This document shows, one piece after another, positions 41,771 through 52,740 of a stretch of DNA of 64,000 nt. The notes under the pieces were generated by a model. It saw only the letters and a list, made by a program, of their open reading frames with translations, did not search any database and was not told the DNA's origin. Made by a program: the position numbers and the translations under genes. This stretch comes from Vandiemenella viatica (Eukaryota; Arthropoda; Insecta; Orthoptera; Morabidae): the NCBI GenBank assembly GCA_031002005.1, contig CM061914.1, positions 15,920,148-15,984,147 of the forward strand, read 5' to 3'. Each line of letters begins with the position of its first letter. Position 1 is the stretch's first letter.

Positions 41771-42409
41771 TAAGATGTAAGATAAGATATAAGATATTAC
41801 GAAATATTGGTAGTAATATTTTGCTGAATAATTTAAAAAATTAAATTATTAAATAACTTTTTTTTTATTAAATCTAATTTTCACACGGTCGTCTCTCGCA
41901 TACCAAAAGGCACATCTATCATTTCACCAATTTGCTTCCAATCATTCCGTTTGAATTTTTGTCAACCTGTACTGTTCATTCTTTTTGCTGGTTGACATCT
42001 TGACCACTTCGAAAGTCCCCGAGTACCATTCGATTCTTGCATTTATTTCATCATTTGGGATTTATTTTAATTTGGATGCCATTACACTCAGTAAGAAATC
42101 CATTTCCACTGCCTTCAGCCCTGTTGTTTAAGATTCAAACTGTTGTGTAATGTATTCAGTTCTTCTTCCATATATTTCAGTTTCTGTGTTTCGCATGTGT
42201 CTTGTGCGATCCACTGCTTGCTGTTCCCTTGTCTGTTATCGCATCCGCGCGGTTCTGGAATCATCACTTGGTCCCTCTACTACTATGAATTTTTCTTTCC
42301 AAAGTTCGCTGTTTGTTTTGGGGTTTCCTCAGATCTTCCCAGTATTTTTTTATTATTTTGCTATTATTGCAGCTATATCAGTCCTTATTTCAGGATGTAG
42401 CCTCTTTGT
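41771..42409. other. Unassigned; probable 3' untranslated part of the RTE LINE at its right side
   Basis: AT-rich with T-runs. It begins with AAGAT/AAGATG microsatellite-like sequence beside the Helitron end. No gene is seen. Confidence 0.4.
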
Positions 42410-44340
42410 CTAATCAGCTTTAGAATTTAATTCTACATAGTTTTGTTGTAGTTCTTTCCAGGCTGATCGATCTTTAGCCACCCTCTTCCAGTTCACTCCT
42501 GCAACTCAATGTAAATCCTTATCCCAGCGATCCGAGGGTCTTCCTCTTGATCTTTTCAGGTTCCTTGGTATCCAATTCGTTACTGCCGTAGTCCATCTGT
42601 CATCTCTTTTACGAGCAACATGACCGGCCCATTGCCATTTTTGGGTCATGACTCTTTTTAAGATGTCTGTTACTTTAGTTATTGAATGAATGTGCACGGC
42701 CCTTTTCCTGTCTCTTCTTGTAAACCCTAGCATTGCTCTTTCCATTCTTCGCTGGGCAGTTCTCAGTTTTTGCTTCGTGTGATTATTTAGGGTCCAAGTT
42801 TGGCAGGCATATGCGAGGACCGGTAATACACATTGTTCAAATACCTGTTTTTTAGATGTACTGGCATGTTCGATTTAAAAACTATGGAATTTCTTCCGTA
42901 TGCTCTCCAGCCCAGCTTTATCCATCTGTAGATCTCATGCTTTGAGTCGCTATTCATATTGATCAGTTGGCCAAGATAGATGTAATGATCTACGAACTCA
43001 ATACCAGAATCTTTCATGTCCGCCTTGTCTTTATCTTTTTCTGCCCATTTGTTTTGCATGATTTTGCTTTTAGATATATTTATTTTAAGGCCCACTTCAC
43101 TGCACGCTGTCTCTAGTTCATTTATCAGTTCTTCGAGCTCTTCCAGACTGTTTGAGAGTAAAACTATATCATCAGCGAATCTTAAGTTGTTGAGATTTCT
43201 TCCATTTATTCTCAAACCTCGGTTTTGCCATTGGATTTTTGACATTGCCAACTCTAGGACTGATGGGAATAGCTTGGGGGATATAGAGTCGCCTTGTTTT
43301 ACCCCTCTTTCTACTGGGAACTCTTTGGTGACTTCAGCGATGTTGATAAAAGCAGTGGAAGTGGTGTAGATGTTGTACAGGAAGTCGATATAGCCAGGAT
43401 TCACTCCTTGTTCTAAAAGGGCTTCCTTGATTGCTGAGTGATGGACTGAATCAAAAGCTTTTTAGAAATCAATTAAGGCCAAACAGAGCGACATCTCGTA
43501 TTGATTTGCTGGACTTATTACTTCGTGGATGACTTGGAGCCCGTTCGATTGTACTGTGTCCAAGGTGGAACTGATGTGGTTATTGACGACCTTTGTAAAC
43601 ACTTTGTATATGATGGGAAGGAGCCGACTGGGCGGTAGTTTTTAATATTGTAACAACTGCCTTTTTTGTATAACAACACAATCATTGCTGTGTTCCAGCT
43701 GGATGGGATATTTCTCTCTTCGAGGCATTGTGAAAACACCTTAGCTAGGTGTCTGTAGGTTTCTTCTCTAGTCAATTGGAATACGTCAATGGACAGGGCC
43801 GGCGTTAGGGGGGGGGGGGGGTAAGCGGGTCAAAAGTACCCGGGCCCCGCGGGCTGATGGGGGGCCCGATCACCGACTATAGGGGCCCTCAGGCCATGAA
43901 GCCAATATTACGCCCATTGGCGCCTGGCCATTTTGTAGAGCTAAAAACAAAAAAAAAAAAGGTCGCCCATTTTGCCCCGGGCCCGAAATTCCTAGCGCCG
44001 GCCCTGTCAATGGATAGGCCGTCATAATCACTAGCTGATCCTTTTTTTATATGCACTGCCCTTCTAACTTCAGATGGGAGGACTTCAGGAATTGGTGAGT
44101 CTTAACTTTATGTCATTAAAGGATTTTCATCTTGCTTGCTGTATAAGGATTGATAGAAGTCCAATACTGCCGTTTTGTCTGTAATACTATCATCATGTAA
44201 AGCTATTATTTGTTTGTTTGCAATCATTAATCTTTGTTTTGCTTTCTTATAGCCTTTCTTGTTCCCTATAACTGATCTGACCAGGTTTTCGTTATATTTC
44301 TTGATGTCAGCTGTTATTTTTTTCTTATGGTCTTGCACAG
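42410..44340 (-). pseudogene. RTE-type LINE, 5'-truncated, RT domain broken
   Basis: From 44,338 down it shows the endonuclease-RT linker (KKAKQRLMIANKQIIALHDD, DFYQSLYSKQDENP). After an inserted hAT-type element come RNIPSSWNTAMIVLLYKKGS and IKNYRPV. Motif A, IDF-stop-KAFDSVHH (near 43,460), contains an in-frame stop. Then come RGVKQGDSISPKLFPSVLEL and LRFADDIVLLSNS near 43,180, and the C-terminal block WQWAGHVARKRDDRWT with KRSRGRPSDRW near 42,620-42,540. A 205-codon frame covers the palm and thumb (43,404-42,787). Endonuclease is missing. This is the commonest kind of insect LINE debris. Confidence 0.9.
43794..44006. mobile_element. 213-bp hAT-type MITE inserted in the RTE LINE
   Basis: The ends are inverted, CAGGGCCGGCGTTAGG and CCTAGCGCCGGCCCTG, with one mismatch. 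They are flanked by a perfect 8-bp duplication TCAATGGA (43,786-43,793 and 44,007-44,014). The interior has a G-run, a GC-rich block (CCCGGGCCCCGCGGG) and an A-run. It has no coding capacity and depends on a hAT transposase elsewhere. Confidence 0.92.
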
Positions 44341-45354
44341 TTCAGCATATTCAATTAGGTTCCCAGCATTTACTTGATATCATATTTATCGTTGACCGTC
44401 TGCATATAACGTAGTACGGTAACAATCGTGTTTGATATACAATTCCGTGGGACGGCATTTATGATAATAATAAATATTGTTAATAGGCATTAGTGCTCGT
44501 TTGGTGAAATTGAAGTGGCTTGTAGAAATATTTGGTTTGTAATATTAAAGACCTATTGGGGAATCTTTCAGGAGAGGCAGTCAAGAGTTTTGTTGTCGAG
44601 GGCCGTTTCATGGTTTAAATTTCAATGAGTCCCAACTGGTTGAAAATATTACAATTTTTCTGTTTCTTTAGTTATGCCTTACAGAGTTAACTTCCTGCGC
44701 AGAGGTTTTACTCCGTTTGTGTGCCCTGTCGACCTGTTGACAAGTAGATTTTCCGCTGATTCCGCTTGTGGTACTTCTGTCGTAAACTAAACATGGTGAA
44801 GGACACGGAATCCAGATCAGTCTGCAAGGTATTTCTCTGAGATACAGGCCTTGTATGGTAGCGAGGCCTAGACTATGCCGAAGAAAGATGTGTTGAGGAT
44901 CAAGGCAGCTAAGGTATATCAGAAACGTGATTGGAAACAAGTAGGCTTCATGATGAATGGATATGGAGGGCACAGCGTGCGGTGGTTTTTCGAAACAACT
45001 CGAGGCCCTCGACCCTCAAGCCACCGCGTTGTCCGCAGGTGCTCTGCAGGCGTAACATTATTATTCATTTGGTTGATAAATATTAAGCGTCTTTTCAATA
45101 ACTAATTCACTTTTATAGGTTCAATTCACCGTTTATAATTGTGTTACCGTGTAATCCCTGCCTCGATCATCGTAAGTCCTCACATTCACCTATGGCACAG
45201 CTTCCCGTGTTATGTGAAGTGCGACAGAACGCTTCTATTATTTGGATTCCACGATAAACAGTGGATCCGTTATAAGACTAACAACCTCAGTTGTGTCACG
45301 GATGTGTACGTGTTGATACTTGATAGGTACCTCGGGCTTCTTTTAAATAAATGA
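44341..45354. other. No recognised gene
   Basis: Short frames only (for example 44,875-45,105 plus), without motifs. Confidence 0.45.
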
Positions 45355-45988
45355 TGAAATAATTAGTCCATGATATGCTTTCAAATTTAACTGTTTTTAT
45401 TCCTCGTAAAACATGAGACTCCAAATATACTGGTCACACAAGCAAACACAGGCTCCAGCCATTACAGTCAATACCGCCGTGCACTCCACAGTACTGCATT
45501 ACTTGACTCTGTGCAAACATAAAACTTGAGAAACTCCTCTGACTGCCGATCGCTTATATAAGTTCCAGCGGAAATTCCATAATATTACTAAGGCTTCCGC
45601 CATATGTTTCCCGAACTTTAACAACACTTAAACAATTATAAACATATTAAAAACAATCAAAATCAATACGTAATCATTTACAATAATTACGAAATGCTCA
45701 GAAATAAAAATACTTAATCACACATTTATCCACATAAATCATTTTAAACTGTGGCAAATCGCCCTCTAAGCATCCTAGCTCACCTTAATACTTAAAATTA
45801 GAAACATTTAATGAATTCTACTTGCATAATGCTGTCCTTAAATATATTAAATAGTTTAAAATAATTTCTTTTAATAAAACATAATCCATTTATAACAATT
45901 CAAAATCAATTGCAAGAAAAACATGAAAACCCATATTTACTGCAATAATTCCAACTCCATTTAAAGTCTAGATTTGAGGACTGTTACA
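45355..45988 (-). repeat. LTR-like copy related to the 5.8-kb LTR
   Basis: 45,630-45,988 matches 5,815-6,208 with shared blocks such as AACAATCA, AATAATTTCTTT and the end TGTAACAG. The extra sequence to about 45,355 includes CTTATATAAG (near 45,553), a possible TATA region. No internal element sequence adjoins it, so it is read as a solo LTR. The far end and target duplication could not be fixed. Confidence 0.55.
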
Positions 45989-46149
45989 ATGTCCTAAGCA
46001 AACTCAAGCCAAACGAAGGTTTAAGATGTTCCTAATTGCCCAGACGACCATACATAAATGTTTTACAAGAATATCTAGCGGAATGTACTTGCTGCGTCTT
46101 TGAAGGGACGAGGATATGAGTCATATTGAACAGTGATAATAAAACTTTG
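45989..46149. other. No recognised feature
   Basis: Short AT-rich stretch before the GC-rich island. Confidence 0.4.
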
Positions 46150-46320
46150 ACAGAATTGAGGTGGAGGCTGGATATCGTTGGTGGACACGTGGTTGGCGGG
46201 AGTGGGGTGTGCTCGCTGGAGGGGGGCGCTGTCAGTCGCTGGTTGGCGGGCCGCCAGTGCAGAGCTCGGCATGCGCAGCTCAGTGGAGTGACACTGCAAG
46301 CAGGTAACTACACGTGCTGT
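46150..46320 (+). promoter_or_regulatory. GC/CpG-rich segment ending in a splice donor-like site; candidate host first exon
   Basis: The composition jumps from AT-rich to GC-rich (GGCGGGCCGCCAGTGCAGAG). AGCTCAGTGG near 46,279 resembles an arthropod initiator (TCAGT), and CAAGCAG/GTAACTAC near 46,300-46,310 resembles a donor. The open frame across it (46,126-46,416) has no known motif. The assignment is tentative. Confidence 0.25.
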
Positions 46321-47689
46321 CTCAGGATCGCCACTTCATTTACTGGTTATATCGCCAACAAATACTTGCTATTTACTTTTTCCTTGTGTTTCACTCTTCT
46401 GCCTGGTATTTCTTGACGGATGTATTTGCCTCTCGTTATTTTCGGTGATATGTCACATGGAATGCATGAATTCAGTTTTTCTTTTCTTCGGTCCAGCTCT
46501 TCTCATTACTTTACGGTATCTTCATATTTCTTCATTATTTTCTCTGTCTCTGCGTGACTTTTTAGTGGCGATACCGCGGGAACTACTTTCTTTCACGCAC
46601 CACCGCGAAGATAACATTGTTGTGCCTCACCGTGACCTACTTAGAATACGGAAGCCATTAAAAACATTACGTTATAATTATTAGTATTGGTTATTGCTTC
46701 TGGAGGAATCTTATCAAACAGTGTTTAAGTTCTACTTTTACGATTTTGCCGACTATTGCAATAGAAAGGGTGTGTACCCACGTACGCGTAATACACTAGA
46801 ACTACCATTTTTTCACTACCCTGGCTTCTGCTACTCCTAATAACTTTTTCATTTATTGTTTCACCAGTGTAGCTCAGTGTATTTCCATATCCTCGTTTCT
46901 ATTTTCTTCCTTGCATGAGGATTTTGCATTTTGATAAATCTAAACATTCTCTTCTCGCTTTGTATGAAAAATTTGTTCCATCACAATATCAGTACTCGGT
47001 ATATCCATTACTCGGTATATTCAGTACTCAAGTATTTCATTTTCTCGGCTTTTTTACTGATTTCATTTTCTGTCGGTAGTTTACGTTTGATTGGTTATTT
47101 AAATGAAATTATCCTGTTTGTTTTTTCTGTGTATATCTTCATGCTGGACACTTTTTGACTCGTTAACTATTAAGTGAAAGGCGCTTTATAATGTCTTCAT
47201 TGTTCATTGTTGGGTTATATATTCTGCACAAGACATTAATTTAATTGGAATCCTGTATTCATACGTTGCTGGCTATTATTAGAAACTGGTAGCTTTCGAT
47301 TAAATTCAGGATAATTTAGTCCTCTTGTACAAAACTTTGTTATATACAGTTAATGGCATTTCTTTAGTTTTAATAAAGTTATTTACCTTCATCTATTTAT
47401 CTATTCTACTTATAAGTCGATTTTTTTTTTTCAATAACCTGGTGGTTTAGTAATTTTTACTTATAGTAACGTGTCCAATATAAATTGATGCGAAACGATT
47501 TCTACCAGTTGACATTTCCTGTTGTCTATGACGACCCAGTATATCTGTTCCTTCATTAGAGACTAAAAATTTTTGGTCTCTGGTTATCGCTTGTTTAACT
47601 TATCGCTGATTTATGTTTCTGTAAATGCGATGGAAAATGTCAACGGTGCTATTTCCTAAGCACACGAATTATTTCCGTCCGTAACGGTA
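46321..47689. other. No recognised gene
   Basis: AT-rich, T-rich on the plus strand, with short hydrophobic frames typical of such composition. Confidence 0.45.
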
Positions 47690-48030
47690 TTGCCTGTTTC
47701 TCTCTCTCTCTTGAACCTGTGAATCACCTTTCCCCGTGTTCGTCGTTGTGGAGGTCCCTGTTGGAGCTCCTGGCGTCCGCGCGCGAGCGGCTGAGCGCAG
47801 TTCAGTGCCAAGGCCGCCGACACTGGCAGGGTGTCGTGTCGTGATGTGATGTGGGACGTGGCCGTGACGCACGAGTGCGAGTGCAGTGGCAAGGATCATT
47901 CGTCGTGTGGGGCCGTTAATGTCGGTACTGTCCGGCAGAGTAGAACTCTATACTAACTCACAAGGGATCAAAGTCATTCGCCGGGGAATGCAACGCTCCC
48001 TGCGAGCAGCTGTCAGCGGGCGCCGGTCTA
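47690..48030. promoter_or_regulatory. CpG-rich island; candidate promoter or exon
   Basis: Dense CG dinucleotides (GTCCGCGCGCGAGCGGCTGA) and an initiator-like TTCAGT near 47,800 stand out from the AT-rich surroundings. Overlapping minus-strand frames (47,656-47,899) show no motif. A SINE begins about 30 bp to the right. Confidence 0.25.
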
Positions 48031-48055
48031 AGTCATCTTCTGGAAGTCATTATCG

Positions 48056-48210
48056 TTGACCGAGCACAGTGGGTGAGCAGTAAAGATCTGGCCTGTCATT
48101 CGGGAGGACGTGCCTTCGAATCCTCATCCGACCATGCAGATTTCGGTTTGCCATGAAGGTTGAAATGGTTGTGACCATACCTAACAGCGTGGTGAGAGTG
48201 ACAGAAAACT
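48056..48210 (+). mobile_element. tRNA-derived SINE, degenerate
   Basis: GTGGGTGAGCAGTAAAGATC (A-box region) and GCCTTCGAATCCTCATC (B-box) lie about 50 bp apart, followed by CCGACCATGCAGATTTCGG as in the copy near 56.6 kb. Confidence 0.6.
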
Positions 48211-49724
48211 TAAGTTTTCAGATGATGGGTGACATCTAATCGTTGGCCGTTGACTGAAGTTATTTCCATTTAATAATTGTGCTGTTTACTGTCTCCGTCG
48301 TAGTGAATCCATGGATCGTTTACCAGTAATGGTTTTTTGAGATGAGTATAGATGTTCACATGCTTTGAATCATTAGAGGCCATTTACACTTGTCTGGATG
48401 TGATGTGGTCCTCCGCTCAGCAGTTCCATTTTACTTCATCCTGTCATCCTAGCCCTCCACTTCTCTCTGCAGCCACGCCATTCCCATTGTCAGGTGTTAT
48501 CTCTCAGGGGATTGCTATGCTTCTGTACGTTCCCTGAATTTTTCATTTCTGATACTGTCCGGTCTTTGTTTCCCGGACTATAAACGTCAGAATTTTGGAG
48601 CAATTGATCGTGGAAGTAACGTTGAGGGTAGAAGACTATGACGAAGAATTGCAAGTAGGTGCATTTTTGAACTGAGGATTACCAGATTAAAAAATTATTA
48701 TAGTGCAGAAGACTGTGACTTTAGGTGCTCCTTTCCTGTTTCACAGGAAATCTCTAACATGCTAGATAAAATTGTGTGTCCCTCTTCTAGTTACATGATA
48801 CCTCATCATCCAAGACAGCGCTCTATTTGAAGTGTTCATCTTGTTTTAGCTTACTGAATTCCAGAATCATATTGGTAGGGCAGAATCTACAGTATTACTG
48901 TTTCTGCAATGCTGATTTTAAGGCATAACAATATGACGACATTTTGACACGTTGCCTCAAAACATGTAGTGTATGTAAATAAAGTATTCTGAAAATTTAA
49001 ATTACTGGCTTTCATCTTCTTTTCGATTTCACCTTACTGTAGCTCGTGTGAAATCATTTCATGTTTTTTTTCCCTCCAATATTTCCTTGTTATCTCACCG
49101 TGTGATTTTTCCCTTTTATGCAAACAGTTTTTTAATTACTTTATTTTGGAAACCCCTGATCTCTTCGATCATTTTTCGACATGACACCCTGTTCAGGAGT
49201 TCTTGTTTCTTCAGTACATTTTCGTGTCTATGTTTAGTTAAGTAAATCAGTGTTCTACAGATTTTTACCATAACAATCAATAAATTTTTTTTGTTTTGTT
49301 TTTAAAAACATCAAACTATCATTTTGTGGCATATACAATGTCATAGCATAGAAGTTTAGACTAGAACGACGTAAGACATCAAATCTATCAAGTTGTGGAA
49401 TCGTTAACGACGTCTGTTGTAGCGAAAGTCTTATCGCATGGATCATGGGAGGAATGCTCCGTACTTCCTGCTGCCTCCAGCTTGCGACACTCCTCTACCG
49501 CGTGCGTCGTCCGTTAACGCTCAACTTCCTTGATGCTTGATAATGTGCCAGACAGTTTTAATTGATAATACCCATATTTATGGCTAAAGTTTGTCTTCTT
49601 AAGGGAACATTCTTCATTTGACCTTGTACTGAATTCTCAGAACCTCACTACCAGTTTTACATAAAGTTCTTTGTTTTGCCTACTCCGGAATTCCGTTAAA
49701 ACACCTCTCGTGTAGATTACGGCA
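48211..49724. other. No recognised gene
   Basis: AT-rich; no supported frame or repeat. Confidence 0.45.
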
Positions 49725-50390
49725 TCAAATGTCAGGCAGTTTTTCCGCCAATGTAATGGGTTTGTCAGTAGCTGATTGGAGGTCAAATAGAGGTACATTT
49801 ATTCTGATTTGTGGAAAAGACAGCAGATGTATCACGGTTTCTCTCTCCCCACTCGAACATGTGGTATCTGGCTGTTCTCCCAGGTATCCCCAAGTGGCAA
49901 GTGTTTCTTTGCAGCGGCCAACTCCAACTCGAAGCCTGTTTAGTGACTTGCATATGGGCCATGGTTGTTCAGTCGCAGGTGTTAGACCCTCTTTTGGCTT
50001 GATCCACTCGAACCCAAGCCAATATTCTTTCACTGCTTGGTGGTCCATTTAGTGGCTTTGAAGACCACATGAATTTTGATCGGGACTTTAGTCTCGATGG
50101 CGCCTATGTGTAGCCATGTAGTGGGTGTCGGGCGTCTTCGTTCACATGAAGCCTTGCCACGCTAGTGCCAACTTCCCGACGCATGTGTCCAGGGGCGATG
50201 CCTGCTAATATCTCCACTTTGCTCACAGGCGATGGTCTGGGGCAACCTGTGATAAGCCGGCATGTTAACTGTCAGAAACTTTGGTCCCAAGTGGGACCGA
50301 TTTTTCGTAGATGTCATCGTGGTACAAGGTTTTGCCCGGAGGCACCTTGCCTTCTGTTAATGGGAGACGCCGGACGCTACAAGATATAAC
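49725..50390 (-). pseudogene. LINE ORF2 C-terminal fragment
   Basis: Frames give AGIAPGHMRREVGTSVARLH, then KSLNRLRVGVGRCKETLATW and TTCSSGERETVIHLLSFP. This matches the C-terminal block of Jockey-type ORF2, a cysteine finger whose second and third cysteines appear lost here (CSSG, SFP). The RT core is absent. Confidence 0.8.
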
Positions 50391-51138
50391 GCCGCTCGTG
50401 AAGGCACCTGCTTGTCTCCATTTATGAAATCGAGATAACTGCCAAAAAAGAATAGGAATATTTTCTACAATGGTCGAAAAATTACGTTTTAGTATGATTT
50501 TATAGGAGCGTTGGATGGTATAAAATGAAGATATGTGTACATTGTGTTTGATAGTAAGTTCAGTTGGGCAGAATAAAATGGTGGATTTGCTAGGGAGTTG
50601 TTTCTAAGTTCTGCTTCTATTGGAGAGGATGATAAATTAAAGGCTATCAAACGATATACAAGGACATGTTGTGTGTTTTACTGTCATTTCGAAAGAAAAT
50701 ATTTGAAATAATTTACCATACGAATTTTTATGGCAATAAATAAGTAGCAAATAAAGGAACATGAATCATGATTTTGCATTATCAAAAGTGATGAACGTTT
50801 AAATGATCATCTGAGTGCAGGATACGATATCTTGTTGCTTACATTTAAGTGTTCTCTGTGTTCATATTAATGCATAGAAGATGTTTTGCTTCAAAGAGCG
50901 AAGAGGGCACTGGACGGGTATGGGGGCGTGAGTTGAAGTCGGGGGTGCGGGGGGGGGGGGGGGAGTATAGTCTCCCTCGGAAGAAAGAGAGCTGAAAAAA
51001 AAAGTCTTAAAAAACTACGTAGTCGGTCAGTATAGGGGGGGACACCTCACGTAACTAACGGATGACCCTGTGAAGTAGGCACGCGTTTCTCAGTCGATAT
51101 TGTAGTAAATATGAACAATTTTATGTCATTGGCGTTTC
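50391..51138. other. No recognised gene
   Basis: It contains a G-run at about 50,948-50,963 and CCTCACGTAACTAACGGATG near 51,045, which recurs in related form near 51,685. Confidence 0.4.
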
Positions 51139-51418
51139 ATGGTTGACTGTCTGGCGCACGCCTCTCTCTGCTGCCTTTTTTTAACAGGTCGCTGTCCGTC
51201 CGCCGAGGCCTCTGACACGGTGAGGCGTGCTTCGAATCCCCGTCCGGGCATCCAGATTTGTATTCTCCTTGGTTTCTCCAAATCACTCCTGTCGAAGGCC
51301 GGGATGCTTCCGACAAAAGGCCATAGACGAATTCCTTCCCGTTCCTTTTCTGTAGTCCCATCCCGCCTCTAATGACCTCGAAGTCGACGAGGCGTAATGC
51401 CATAATTAAAAAAAAAAA
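51139..51418 (+). mobile_element. tRNA-derived SINE with A-tail
   Basis: A B-box-like GCTTCGAATCCCCGTCC lies near 51,229. The body blocks AAATCACTCCTGTCGAAGGC and GCCGGGATGCTTCC, the end GACCTCGAAGTCGACGAGG and the A-tail to 51,418 follow. It is the same family as the full copy at 62,089-62,328. The head is diverged. Confidence 0.75.
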
Positions 51419-52437
51419 GTCAAAGTTTGAGCAAGGGGGCGTCAGTTAATTACGCAAGGTGAGGTCTGCTCGGTCCTCCCTGCTGACCTGCTGATCGACC
51501 TTGTAGTTTTTAATTTAGACCTATTTTTTTTTATCTCTCCTCTTTCCGAGGGTGGTTGTACCCCTCCCCCTAAAGTCGTCATCCATGTCGTTTGTGGACC
51601 ATTTTTTTTTTAGTTTTACTGTCTGTCGAGAATTTAAAAAGCTCACGTGAGATTTCCGTCGACACCCCCCCCCCCCTAATTTCGCCTCACGTAATTAATG
51701 GATGCCCCCGACGATGATTAAGTCTACTCGAAGGCAGCAGACCAGCAGACCCCTAAGAAGAAGATACATTCAACAGGGGCTGTTGTAGTGGAACACAGAT
51801 TTTTTTGATTTTTTTTTTTTTTTTTTGTTAATATTTGGAAGTGAAACTTCTTTGGCCGCGGTAGGGAGAAATTTCTTAGCGTAACGGGTTATGAGTTACG
51901 CGATCAGTGCGAATGCGTAGAAAGTTAATAATCACGTGACGACGTCTGGCAGCCTATTTACATCTAGAGGAATCTCCATTATTAATCAGTGAGACATGCA
52001 CCAATATATTTGATTCCTAAGAATTCCGAAACCATCTTTCGTCATTATTAGTAAACTTTCGGGTTATGCCGCGTTGCTTACAAACAATTCGGCATAACCC
52101 GAAAGTCTATTAATCATGGCCAATATTTTTGTTTATTAGTTGCATTTTGTTTGTTTACATTCGTCCAGTGTTGATAATTTATATTGCCTGATCGCAGTTA
52201 CAATAAAAGCTTTCATTTTCATGCAGAAATATTAGCATTTCTGTTTACAACAAAGGGAATGTATTATTTAAGTTATGAGTCACAAATCTGCATTCAACTC
52301 GTCATTTTTGTCGGGCTTAGAAGTTAGTAGATATTAGCGAAAACTAACTGTAAGAAAGGTTATCAGATAATCGTCTCCAAGATGTTAGGAAGTGATTTAC
52401 ATCGTGATACACGTGATGACTATCATCATCATCGCCA
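51419..52437. other. No recognised gene; C- and T-runs and a hairpin
   Basis: CCTCACGTAATTAATGGATG near 51,685 is a relative of the sequence at 51,045. An inverted relative (GTTAATTACGCAAGGTGAGG) lies near 51,445. The three copies suggest an old shared repeat. Confidence 0.4.
52047..52114. repeat. Hairpin: 25-bp stem, 18-nt loop
   Basis: The arms 52,047-52,071 and 52,090-52,114 pair with two mismatches around the perfect core ACTTTCGGGTTATGCCG. No known family was recognised. Confidence 0.85.
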
Positions 52438-52740
52438 TCAGTGGTCCGCCCTAAGGCAGGTTCTCACATGGATGCTCTCCATGCCCTTCATGTCCATATA
52501 GTTTCCGTCTTCTCTGACGTTGTCCGTAATTTTGCGCCTCCTTCTTCCTCTCACTCTTCTCCCTAGTCCATCTAAGGCGTCTTTTAACAGCAAGTGTCCC
52601 ATACAGTTCTTATTTCTCTCTTTGATGACTCGGAGTATTTTTCTCCTTTCATCAACCCTATCCAGCACATCAACATTACTTGCTTTATTCACCCAGCTTA
52701 TCCTCTCCATTCTTCTCCACATCGACATCTCAAAACTTGC
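52438..52740 (-). pseudogene. LINE ORF2 C-terminal fragment
   Basis: The minus frame reads WRRMERISWVNKASNVDVLD, then ERRKILRVIKERNKNCMGHL and GRRVRGRRRRKITDNVRED. This is the usual post-RT block of another insect LINE type (RRM-RISW, IKRR-KW-GH, RGRPR). No RT core is present. Confidence 0.8.
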
